64,000 nt of DNA, from contig NZ_JAAOIE010000001.1 in the NCBI RefSeq assembly GCF_011326755.1, positions 646,344 through 710,343 on the forward strand. The letters run 5' to 3'. A program made the translations under genes and the position numbers. Below, piece after piece: positions 1-7,634 of the stretch. The notes beneath the pieces were generated by a model. That model did not search any database. It was given only the letters and a program-made list of their open reading frames with translations, and was not told the DNA's origin. The first letter of the stretch is position 1; the number at the start of each line of letters is the position of its first letter. This DNA comes from Cochlodiniinecator piscidefendens. GTDB taxonomy: Bacteria; Pseudomonadota; Alphaproteobacteria; Rhodobacterales; Rhodobacteraceae.

Positions 1-2
1 AA

Positions 3-467
3 CCGACCATATATCTCGAAAACCTGCAAATCAGAGCATTTCACCCAAAGCTCCGCGACGAGGGTGTGTTGGACTATCCCCCGCTTTCGACGGAGACAAA
101 GGTGACATGGACCTCGCATCTTGATCAGGCGCGCATTGCCGTCGCAGCTTTGACGCGCCCTGATCTTGCCGGACGTGCTTTTGAAATCGGGACACCTAAT
201 GCTATGACCGGGGAAGAGCTCGCCACATATGTGGGGCGGTGGATTGGCGAAGAGGTTCGGTATCAACCAACCACGCCCGAGCAGTTTGGCCAACGTGTCG
301 GTGAGGCCTTTCAAAATCCGGGCATGGCCTTTGCAATGACCGACCTCTACGGAGCGATGAAAACAATGGGCACTGAGGATTTGGTCGTGGATACCAACGA
401 AATTCAGAAAATATTTAATGTTCAGCTAACACAAGTGGCAGAACATATTCAAAGCTGGCAGGTCTAA
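3..467 (+). CDS. NmrA-like NAD(P)-binding protein, 5' truncated
   Basis: The reading frame is open to the left edge of the window, so the gene begins upstream; 154 residues of the C-terminal part are visible. The segment PTIYLENL near the start is typical of NmrA/SDR-a proteins (NAD(P)-binding sugar-epimerase-like fold), and a substrate-domain region follows (EIGTPNAMTGEELATYVG, then an alpha-helical tail). The Rossmann glycine motif would lie outside the window. Probably a redox sensor or NAD(P)H-dependent reductase; the substrate cannot be told. The GTG at 66 is only an internal codon, not the start. Confidence 0.6.
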   Translation, partial: PTIYLENLQIRAFHPKLRDEGVLDYPPLSTETKVTWTSHLDQARIAVAALTRPDLAGRAFEIGTPNAMTGEELATYVGRWIGEEVRYQPTTPEQFGQRVGEAFQNPGMAFAMTDLYGAMKTMGTEDLVVDTNEIQKIFNVQLTQVAEHIQSWQV

Positions 468-695
468 TTAGGCAAATGTTGACTGAACCCAAAGCGGCCA
501 GACATAGATGGAATGATGGGCGCTTTGGGTTCAAACTGGATTTTCTATGGGACGCGAGTGATTTTCGTGCCAGCCCCATCATCGCTCGTCGAGTACACTC
601 AAAGAGATGACTGCTCTCAGGCAAAGGAAATTATTTCTGCGCTAATCGGTACCAGGGGTAGGCAAGGGCAAACAATCGAGTACTTACTTACCTAA

Positions 696-1565
696 TTACT
701 GCAAATCCTGTGGACTTCTCCAGATACTTCTTCCGGCGGGACCTAGGGGATGATTTGCGCGTTTCACAAGATAAAGCGGTAGGGTGAAATCTCCCAAAAG
801 AGGGAGGCGCAGCAATTGACCTCGATTGATTTCCTGTTCGACCATGTGGGCGGGCAACCGTCCCCACCCAAGCCCTTCTAGGATGAGTTCTTTTTTTGCT
901 GTCATATCCGTGACATACCACTTTTGTGCTTCATCCATTAAGCCCGTGTCCGGTGCCTTTTCGTCGCTTGATTTTACGACAACCTGAGGGAAACGCGCGA
1001 GGTCGGGCTTGGTCAATGCTCCGGGCCATTCGCTTTCTGCACCCAATAAACTTGGGGCGGCGACCAGTGGAAATTCCATCTGGCCAATTTGCTGATAATC
1101 CAAAAAGGGACTTTGCGATGGTGCTGCGAAAATCGCGATATCGACGTTTCCTGCCATCACCTGCCGTTCTCCCGAAGCCGTTTCGATGTTCAGATGGACG
1201 GTCGTTATTGGGAAATCCTGCTTCAGGCCTTTTAGCAGGCCTGTCAGGCGTCGGATTGGGAAATTGCTACTGACTCCCAAACGCAGGTCAATTTCGCCTT
1301 CCCCTTTTAAGTCTTGCACAAATTCGTCGAACTGCCCGGCACGCGACAGCAGCAGGCGGATTTGGGGCAACAGGGCTTTGCCATCTGGGGTCAGGGTTGG
1401 ACGGTATGTTGAGCGGTCAAATATTTGAATTTGAAACCGTTCCTCAACCTGTTTCACGGAATAGGACACCGCCGAACGCGCCTTGTTCAGCTTTTCACTG
1501 GCGAGTTGAAAACTGCCGGTATCACAGATGGTGGCGATGGCATTCAGATGCGTCAAATCAATCAT
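696..1565 (-). CDS. LysR family transcriptional regulator
   Basis: 289 residues from ATG at 1565 (a TTG two codons upstream is possible). An N-terminal winged helix-turn-helix at about residues 3–60 (LNAIATICDTGSFQLASEKL, then SAVSYSVKQVEE) is followed by a periplasmic-binding-protein-like effector domain, as in the LysR family. It is divergent from the 1670–3599 cluster with about 100 bp between, and a perfect 8-bp inverted repeat overlaps its own start codon. It probably autoregulates and controls that cluster. The effector is unknown. Confidence 0.88.
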   Translation of the reverse strand: MIDLTHLNAIATICDTGSFQLASEKLNKARSAVSYSVKQVEERFQIQIFDRSTYRPTLTPDGKALLPQIRLLLSRAGQFDEFVQDLKGEGEIDLRLGVSSNFPIRRLTGLLKGLKQDFPITTVHLNIETASGERQVMAGNVDIAIFAAPSQSPFLDYQQIGQMEFPLVAAPSLLGAESEWPGALTKPDLARFPQVVVKSSDEKAPDTGLMDEAQKWYVTDMTAKKELILEGLGWGRLPAHMVEQEINRGQLLRLPLLGDFTLPLYLVKRANHPLGPAGRSIWRSPQDLQ

Positions 1566-1586
1566 GGTCAAATTTTACGACCATGA
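1562..1586. promoter_or_regulatory. inverted repeat overlapping LysR start, candidate operator
   Basis: TCATGGTC at 1562–1569 and GACCATGA at 1579–1586 are perfect 8-bp arms separated by 9 AT-rich bases. The left arm covers the start codon of the minus-strand LysR gene, and the site lies about 85 bp upstream of the plus-strand cluster. LysR proteins typically bind interrupted palindromes between divergent genes, so this is a plausible autoregulatory site; binding is inferred. Confidence 0.45.
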
Positions 1587-1669
1587 CGTTCAAAAAGATA
1601 TTCTTTTTTCTGACGGTGAAGCGGGGTACCCAACATCAACTGAAACATCACCGCATTCGGGAGCGCCCC

Positions 1670-2395
1670 ATGTCCTATGTCTTTCCAGCCGCCACAGCCC
1701 ATACACAAATCGCCGAGGTTTTCCCTGATATTTTCCATGTTGTAGGCAGTGTCGAGATGATGCCCGGCATGCAGATCAGCCGCTCCATGACGGTGTTGCG
1801 CAGGGAGGGTGCCCTGACATTGATCAGCCCTATTCGCCTGAGCGATGAAGGGCTTTCGCAGTTGGAACAGCTGGGGCGTATTGAGAATATTGTAAAGCTG
1901 GGTGGGTATCACTTGGGGGCGCAAAACGGTCTGGACGATCCATTCTATATAGATCGATATGGCGCGAAACTTTGGGCGCTTGAAGGCATGGAGCACAAAG
2001 GCGGCCTAGTTGCTGATCATATATTGCGGGTGGGTGGGGAAATGCCATCCGATGAGCTTACGCTTTTCACTTATGACAGCTCAAAACTGCCCGAAGCGAT
2101 GTTCTTGTTGGCGCGAGAAGGCGGTATTTTGATCACCGCAGACAGCCTTCAGAACTGGACTGCGCCCGATCAGTTCTTCAGTGACATAGCCGCAGAACGT
2201 ATGGGGCAAGCCGGTTTTTTCAAACCAGCCAACATCGGCCCTGAATGGTTTCGGGTTTGCGAACCGAACCGCACCGATTTTGACCGCGTGGCAGCGCTGG
2301 AATTCAGCCACCTTTTACCATCTCATGGAACACCACTTTTGCATGATGCAAAGCAACAGCTGATGGCGACCTTCACCCAAACATTCGGACAATAA
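1670..2395 (+). CDS. MBL-fold-like protein with degenerate metal motif
   Basis: 241 residues from ATG 1670, the start chosen because the frame further upstream overlaps the divergent LysR gene and its operator. The pattern resembles metallo-beta-lactamase-fold hydrolases: an early strand (FHVVGSVEM), a middle segment where HxHxDH is expected but GGYHLGAQNGLDD is found, LLAREGGILITADSLQN, and a late SHGTPLL. Most canonical zinc ligands are absent, so hydrolase activity is doubtful. First gene of a cluster with an SDR (22 bp gap) and an exported protein. Function unknown. Confidence 0.6.
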   Translation: MSYVFPAATAHTQIAEVFPDIFHVVGSVEMMPGMQISRSMTVLRREGALTLISPIRLSDEGLSQLEQLGRIENIVKLGGYHLGAQNGLDDPFYIDRYGAKLWALEGMEHKGGLVADHILRVGGEMPSDELTLFTYDSSKLPEAMFLLAREGGILITADSLQNWTAPDQFFSDIAAERMGQAGFFKPANIGPEWFRVCEPNRTDFDRVAALEFSHLLPSHGTPLLHDAKQQLMATFTQTFGQ

Positions 2396-2417
2396 CCCCT
2401 TCAATCGGAGATAGATA

Positions 2418-3017
2418 ATGAAGATACTACTCATCGGCGCGACCGGTATCATTGGGCGTGCCATCAAAGACGCTTTGCCCACAGATATCGAGCTTATCAC
2501 CGCCGCACGCACATCAGGCGATGTGCGCCTTGATATGTCTGACACCAACGCGTTGCGTCGCGCATTTGCAGAAATCGGCCCGCTTGATGGGATCATTTGC
2601 GCCGCAGGCGATGGGGCAATGGTTCCTCTGGCGACAATGACCGATGCAGAGTTCAACCAAACTTTGGATATTCAGATGAAGGGGCAAATGAATGTGCTGC
2701 GCCTGGGGATCCATGCGGTAAAAACCGGAGGGTCAATCACATTGACTTCAGGGGTTGCGGCGCAAAGCACACTGCCGGCCACCAGCACAATCGCCGCGTC
2801 CTGTGCCGCGATTGAAGCCTTTGTTCGTGTTGCTGCCGCAGAAACCGACGCAATTCGCATCAATGCAGTTTCACCGATTTTCGTAAAAGAAAGCATGGCT
2901 CTATTCGGCATGCCAACCGATGGCGGGCTGTCCGCCGCGGACACTGCCCGCGCCTATCTTGCCGCCCTTCACGGCGACATGCGTGGGCAGATCCTGAACA
3001 CCCCCGAATTTGCCTGA
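2418..3017 (+). CDS. short-chain dehydrogenase/reductase-like, atypical active site
   Basis: 199 residues. The N-terminus carries the Rossmann motif GATGIIG (residues 7–13), followed by the adenine-site strand and CAAG. The catalytic Ser region is present (TSGVAAQST), but the usual YxxxK is absent: the aligned stretch reads PATSTIAASCAAIEAF. RINAVSP matches the conserved strand after it. Some short SDR-like proteins share this loss and may only bind NAD(P). SD GGAG lies upstream of ATG 2418. Cotranscribed with its neighbours; substrate unknown. Confidence 0.75.
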   Translation: MKILLIGATGIIGRAIKDALPTDIELITAARTSGDVRLDMSDTNALRRAFAEIGPLDGIICAAGDGAMVPLATMTDAEFNQTLDIQMKGQMNVLRLGIHAVKTGGSITLTSGVAAQSTLPATSTIAASCAAIEAFVRVAAAETDAIRINAVSPIFVKESMALFGMPTDGGLSAADTARAYLAALHGDMRGQILNTPEFA

Positions 3018-3038
3018 CCCAAAAAAAGGAAAACCCAG

Positions 3039-3599
3039 ATGAAACGTACAATTCTAAAATCGCTTGCCACCGTTATTGCACTGTTTAACGCCAGCATGAG
3101 CTACGCTGAGGATGCCCCTGTGACCGCAGCGACGGCCCTGCCGGGCACCTGGTTTGTGGAGGTGACCGGCGTGCTGCCGGATGGCGGAGCCTATCAAAAC
3201 ATTATGAATATTTCGTCGGATGGCACCGCAGATATTGTTGGCGGCTGGATGTTTGGTGCGGCGGGCGTGAAATTCACGGATAGCCCGGCCAGTGTCACCT
3301 ATCTCGAAGGGGACAGCTTTGAGATTCAGATGTTTGCCTTTCTCGCGGATGCCGTGACCGGCGCGCCCAAAGGTATCAACATCACCGTCTATCGAGGGCA
3401 GATGACGGGGACGAACGACAGCTTCAATGCCGAAGCTGATCTGTACTACCTTCCCTGCGATGTCTCATTCTGCCCAGCACCCGATATGAGTAGCCTTGGC
3501 GAACCAGCGACGGTGGCTCAAATCACAGCTACGCGCCTTGCTGCACCGGCCACATTGCTCGCAATATGCTCGAATTGCAGCATGTGGGACGAAGTGTAA
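3039..3599 (+). CDS. exported hypothetical protein
   Basis: 186 residues, with a signal peptide (MKRTILKSLATVIALFNAS, cleavage probably after SYA near residue 23). The mature part looks beta-rich and contains two Cys-containing segments near the C-terminus (PCDVSFCPAP; ICSNCSMW). The start follows AAAAAAAGGAAAACCCAG, 21 bp after the SDR stop, so it is the last gene of the LysR-flanked cluster. I recognise no domain. The last dozen residues sit beside a decayed region, so the true C-terminus may be altered. Confidence 0.6.
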   Translation: MKRTILKSLATVIALFNASMSYAEDAPVTAATALPGTWFVEVTGVLPDGGAYQNIMNISSDGTADIVGGWMFGAAGVKFTDSPASVTYLEGDSFEIQMFAFLADAVTGAPKGINITVYRGQMTGTNDSFNAEADLYYLPCDVSFCPAPDMSSLGEPATVAQITATRLAAPATLLAICSNCSMWDEV

Positions 3600-3642
3600 A
3601 TTCGCTGCGGCTGTGCCGATGACCGCTTTGCGCGGGCCGGGG

Positions 3643-4060
3643 TTAAAGTTTTTCGAGTATCTCATACTTGATGTAATCGGCTTCAGCGGGGTCAGCGTAA
3701 AGATTGATAAGCGTTTCAAATACCTCAGCAGCTTTCGCAGGATTACTTGGTGCTATAGCCATAATAAAGATACGTCCGAACACTGCGTTGCTATCAATCG
3801 GCATTTCATAGCACGCACCATCTTCAATCATTCGGTCATACGCAGTTTCCAGCGGTTCAGTATCAGCGAGACTTCATTCTACAGAAAAGTATATTTCGCG
3901 GACTGGAATTTGTCTCCGAAATCATTTGATCGACAAAGTCTAACGAGGCCATCCACACCGTCAAGAAGTTGGGTTTGGACAAAGTAACGTACAGACTTTT
4001 GATCTCAGCAGATTTGCTCACGGTTTTTACTTTCATGTAACTAAAGCGAAACTCTGCCAT
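3643..4060 (-). pseudogene. frameshifted hypothetical gene
   Basis: Two minus-strand frames abut. One starts at 4060 (MAEFRFSYMKVKTVSKSAEIK) and stops at 3863. The next frame is open from just after a stop at 3874–3876 to 3643 (…SLADTEPLETAYDRMIEDG… to YIKYEILEKL). Joined by a single frameshift near 3870–3890 they would give a protein of about 140 residues. The second part reads like real acidic, helical coding sequence. Family unknown. Decay or a sequencing error are both possible. Confidence 0.4.
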
Positions 4061-4376
4061 TTTTGAGCCCGTGCGGCAACGCAGTCAATCGCGTGTTACC
4101 CCCTCCACAGCGGACATCCATGCATTGCGCAGCATCGGTCACTACGGGCTGTTCCTGCCATTCGCCCCGCTTAAGATCAACGATCTGCTTAGGGCTGTAT
4201 AGCTAACTTTGCAAAGTCACGGTTATTTCGATGCACGTCTTGTATTTTGTCTTCAAATGCCGCGCCGCAGCTTTCTAAAAGCTGGCCGTAAGCATGTAAC
4301 ACAGCATTTTTCTGCAGATATCGGCTCGGTGGGCAGAGCAAGGTTTCGCGTGGTGCGCTTCTAACTCTGCCTTTGT
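4061..4376. other. intergenic stretch with possible coding remnant
   Basis: No intact gene seen. On the plus strand an open frame (4041–4202) ends in LRSIGHYGLFLPFAPLKINDLLRAV, which has the flavour of a receiver-domain C-terminus, but it lacks a start and an upstream domain. Together with the frameshifted gene beside it, this suggests local gene decay. The rest (4203–4376) shows nothing I can name. Confidence 0.3.
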
Positions 4377-5624
4377 TTAGAGCGGGAAACTGTCGAGGCG
4401 TTCATATCCAGTCGCTGTCACCAGCACCTGCGTTTCCAATTTGATGCTTTCCGAATGTTCTTTGGCAATTAGGCTTTCGATGCAGACAACCATACCTTGC
4501 TCAAAACGACCGGACATCGCGCCAGGCCCCCAATCAACATGCAAAGGGACAACGGGCCATTCGTCAGCCATACCAACCCCGTGTACTGCAAGAGAATAGC
4601 GGTAAGGAACATTTGCGTCTGGGATGCGCCAGCTTTTGGCATTGAATTCATCAAAGCTCAATCCGGGTTTGACCAACTCAAGATTGTGGTGAATTTGAGC
4701 CAGGGCGGTATCGTAATTCTCCTGCTGAGTGGCGTTCATCGCCGTAAATCCGCACGTCCATGATCGCGAAAGATCAGCACAATAGCCATAAGGTCCAATC
4801 ATATCCGTATCAAAGGAGATCATCTCTCCTGCCTGACAAACTCTGTCGGAGCATTCTTGATACCATGGGTTCGTTCGAGGACCGCAGGTGAGCAATTTGG
4901 TCTCGAGCCAATCTCCACCGGAACGGGCATTTTCAAAGTGAAGATGCGCCCAGAGCTCCCGCTCCGTGACACCTGGTACGGAGTGATCATAAATGCGCGC
5001 CATGCCTGCTTCGCAAACACGAATTGTCCAGCGCATCAGCTCGATCTCGTCAGCCGATTTGATAGAGCGGGCAATCTCCGTGAACTGCGCACCTTCAACA
5101 TATTTCAATCCGCGCGCTTCTAATGCATGAACGCCGCTTCCATCTAGCGTGTCGCAGGCAATACGCGTGTTGCCACCGCCATATTGGGCAATGAGATCAG
5201 CAATTTCATTTGCCCAGTCCGACGTTGCAGCCTCAACTTTATCGCCCGAAGCCATAAACATCCAAGTCTTGGCCATGCGCAACTCATCGATGCCGGGCAA
5301 CCCTTCGCTTTGATGCAAGCAGCCCTTGAACTCAAACATGATGGCGGGGCCACCCGCCACGATCAGCGCATAGCGCATTGGGTTATGTAGCGTCCAAACT
5401 TGCATGTTGGAGCAATCAAACGCGTAGCGAATGTTGCAAGGATCATAGAGCAAAAGCGCCGCACAGTCTGAACGATCCAACTGCTCTCGTAATCGCCCAA
5501 GGCGATAACTACGTGCACGCTCCACCACCTCATTTAAAACAGGGCTTTTGAGCGGTTTATCTGCGCCTTCAGCGTTCAGATAGGTCAGCTTACGATCATC
5601 CTTAAACACCGAGCCATCAGTCAT
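4377..5624 (-). CDS. DddP-like M24-fold enzyme (possible DMSP lyase)
   Basis: 415 residues: an N-terminal creatinase-like domain (about 35–180) and a C-terminal pita-bread M24 domain. Candidate metal ligands are D272, D274, D284, H348, E383 and E397. Their spacing matches the ligands I recall for the DMSP lyase DddP almost exactly, and Y343 and D354 fall where DddP has its substrate tyrosine and catalytic base. Segments such as LLLYDPCNIRY, GPRTNPWYQEC and VHGVGMADEW are DddP-like rather than prolidase-like. It may cleave DMSP to DMS and acrylate, but a paralogue with another substrate (M24 folds also include creatinase and ectoine hydrolase) is quite possible. Its ATG overlaps the oxygenase stop (ATGA). 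Confidence 0.7.
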   Translation of the reverse strand: MTDGSVFKDDRKLTYLNAEGADKPLKSPVLNEVVERARSYRLGRLREQLDRSDCAALLLYDPCNIRYAFDCSNMQVWTLHNPMRYALIVAGGPAIMFEFKGCLHQSEGLPGIDELRMAKTWMFMASGDKVEAATSDWANEIADLIAQYGGGNTRIACDTLDGSGVHALEARGLKYVEGAQFTEIARSIKSADEIELMRWTIRVCEAGMARIYDHSVPGVTERELWAHLHFENARSGGDWLETKLLTCGPRTNPWYQECSDRVCQAGEMISFDTDMIGPYGYCADLSRSWTCGFTAMNATQQENYDTALAQIHHNLELVKPGLSFDEFNAKSWRIPDANVPYRYSLAVHGVGMADEWPVVPLHVDWGPGAMSGRFEQGMVVCIESLIAKEHSESIKLETQVLVTATGYERLDSFPL

Positions 5625-6406
5625 GACGTACGCCCGTAAAAGCCGACCCGTTCTTGCTCGCTGAACACCACACCAGGCCTATCAAAATAGGAAAAAACGG
5701 CGATAATACGGTCAATTTCGCCTTCTATAGGGGTCACTCGATGGGCCGTATTTTTGCCTCTGAATATGTTTAGGGTACCAGGGGTTAGATGCATAAGAGT
5801 TGACGACCTGCGTCCTTCCAATAGATCAGCAACGCCTTCATAGTTGGGGTCATGATCCGTGCGCAGATCCTTGTCATACTCAAAATCCCCCCCCGCTTCG
5901 GGTGCTTGCAACAACAAGGTTGTAGTGAATTCGGACCGATCAAAATGCCAGTTAAGTGCTTGCCCTTCAGAATATCCCATCACATTTACACGAGCGAGTG
6001 GATCGGCCATCGGGAACAAATTCGGCCTCTCCATAACCGCGGCCAGAAAAGTCGCGAACGGCGGCCACTCATAGAGCTGGATTACAGCTGCCTGCCCCAT
6101 CTGATCTGCACAGATCGTTCTGTTAGAGGTTTCAAACTCTTGAAGTGCAGGATGCGTGTCCGGAAGGTTCTCGATTGATTTGTTAAAGTAAATGTTGTGG
6201 CGGCGCGCATGGACAAAAGCGTTTTCAGCTAGAATTGGTGTCAACGCATTCACCGCATCAGGAATTGCAGCCTTTCGGACAAAGCCGGGCAAGTTGAACA
6301 ACCCGTCAGCGTCAAGCCTAGCCTTGCAATCTTCAACCAGTTTCAGCCAAGCCGGACTATCCGGTTGGTCCAGCGGGTAGTGTTCGAGATCTATTAGGTC
6401 ACGCAT
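5621..6406 (-). CDS. HalD/BesD-type Fe(II)/2-oxoglutarate oxygenase
   Basis: 261 residues. The jelly-roll core carries the iron triad H154-x-D156 (LNWHFDRSEF) and H222 (NTAHRVTP), with R233 as probable 2-oxoglutarate ligand. LLLQAPEAGGDFEYDKDLR and PGTLNIFRGKN are hallmarks of the BesD/HalD group that acts on free amino acids. Halogenating members replace the Asp with Gly or Ala; here Asp is kept, so a hydroxylase or other oxygenase is expected. First gene of the operon with the DddP-like enzyme. Substrate unknown, perhaps an amino acid or zwitterion. Confidence 0.75.
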   Translation of the reverse strand: MRDLIDLEHYPLDQPDSPAWLKLVEDCKARLDADGLFNLPGFVRKAAIPDAVNALTPILAENAFVHARRHNIYFNKSIENLPDTHPALQEFETSNRTICADQMGQAAVIQLYEWPPFATFLAAVMERPNLFPMADPLARVNVMGYSEGQALNWHFDRSEFTTTLLLQAPEAGGDFEYDKDLRTDHDPNYEGVADLLEGRRSSTLMHLTPGTLNIFRGKNTAHRVTPIEGEIDRIIAVFSYFDRPGVVFSEQERVGFYGRTS

Positions 6407-6465
6407 GATTCCATCCTTGTCATTTCGTGAAAAATTACGCGATTGACGGTACAGCGGAAATGGGT

Positions 6466-6489
6466 ATTCTAATTATGGTCCATTAGAAT
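6466..6489. promoter_or_regulatory. perfect palindrome between divergent oxygenase and LysR genes
   Basis: ATTCTAAT (6466–6473) and ATTAGAAT (6482–6489) are perfect 8-bp arms with an 8-bp spacer. The site is in the 105-bp gap between the minus-strand oxygenase operon and the plus-strand LysR gene, about 23 bp from the LysR start. Shape and position fit a LysR-type operator; no binding data. Confidence 0.55.
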
Positions 6490-6511
6490 TTCTTTTGAAA
6501 GAATGATTGTA

Positions 6512-7384
6512 ATGCCCCACCTTCCCTTAAATGCCCTACGCGCTTTTGAGGCAGCGGCCCGGACCGGCTCTTTTTCACACGCCGCCCGCGAGATGGGCGT
6601 CAGCTCCGCAGCGATCAGTCAACAAGTCAAATTATTAGAGGAATTCTGGGGCAAAACTCTCTTTGTCAGGCAGGGAAACCGCATAGCTCTAACTGAAGCA
6701 GGCCAAAGTGCTTATCCCCAACTCGGGCAATCCTTTGAGCAACTTGGCAAGCTGTCAGATAAAATGCGGCGCGTGGATCAAAAAAAACGGCTTGTTCTGA
6801 GCGCCCCGGAATCTGTTGTTGAAACGTGGCTAGCGCCCAAACTCTCAGCCATCCGCACAACTGAACTTTCGAACTCTCTTGAAATCAGAGTAGAAAACGA
6901 TCCGGTTGATTTTGCCCGCGACAAAGTAGATTTGCGTATTTTCTACGGCCACGATCTTTATACTGATCACACGATTATCCCATTATTTTCTGACCATCTG
7001 ATTGCGGTCGCATCCGTCGCGTTTGTAACAGAGCACGGTTGCGAGATTGATCAAATCAAGGATGAACATCTAATCCACACCGATTGGGGACGCGATTTTG
7101 CGACGTCCCCCAACTGGAATGACGCGTTTGCCATGAAACGGGTCATTAACCGCAATGCTGGTTTACGAGTGCAGGCCAGCAGTATCGCCCGAAGTTTTGC
7201 TGAGCAAGGCTTCGGTGTTGCTTTGATCCCGGAACGTATGGTGTTGGAAAGCTTGCATGCCAAACATCTTGTTAAACTACCGATGCCAGCAATCCCAATG
7301 AAACATGACTATTTGGTCGCTCACCCCAAAAGACTAGAGGCAAGTCAAACCGCGCAGGTGATCATCCAAGCGCTGAAAGCTTAG
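6512..7384 (+). CDS. LysR family regulator, GcvA-like
   Basis: 290 residues from ATG 6512 (three codons after an earlier ATG at 6503). The start MPHLPLNALRAFEAAARTGSF followed by HTH residues SSAAISQQVKLLEE is characteristic of the GcvA subgroup. The effector domain runs from about 95 to the end. Divergent from the oxygenase/DddP-like operon across a palindrome, so it most likely regulates that operon in response to its substrate or product. Confidence 0.88.
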   Translation: MPHLPLNALRAFEAAARTGSFSHAAREMGVSSAAISQQVKLLEEFWGKTLFVRQGNRIALTEAGQSAYPQLGQSFEQLGKLSDKMRRVDQKKRLVLSAPESVVETWLAPKLSAIRTTELSNSLEIRVENDPVDFARDKVDLRIFYGHDLYTDHTIIPLFSDHLIAVASVAFVTEHGCEIDQIKDEHLIHTDWGRDFATSPNWNDAFAMKRVINRNAGLRVQASSIARSFAEQGFGVALIPERMVLESLHAKHLVKLPMPAIPMKHDYLVAHPKRLEASQTAQVIIQALKA

Positions 7385-7634
7385 CTCATCTAGTTATTAA
7401 ACGGTCTTGTTGATTTTTCTCGTTTTGGGCTGAATCCGCTCAAGCGGGCCGTTGTTCACCACACCGCGACCTCAGGAGTGTTTTTCACCCTGACAAACCT
7501 GGGGTAATTCTCCTTGGAGAGGTCGTAATCTCTATGAAATACACATTATTAATGTTTTCGCTGCCCAGCTTCGGTGGCAATTGGTGACATTATGCAGTTG
7601 GTTGGGTGAATACCCTCTGAATCCGCACAAAATT

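Noticed and set aside
513-695. 60-residue plus-strand open frame
   Set aside because: No Shine-Dalgarno, no recognisable pattern, and short; the stretch between the NmrA-like gene and LysR is treated as intergenic.
1397-1669. upstream extension of the MBL-fold gene
   Set aside because: It overlaps the divergent LysR gene and its operator and codes for no MBL-like sequence; ATG 1670 fits better.
7390-7450. minus-strand NNGPLERIQPKTRKINKTV-like end, possibly a transposase or IS end
   Set aside because: Only 24 codons and no terminal inverted repeat or other transposase part found nearby; resemblance is too weak.
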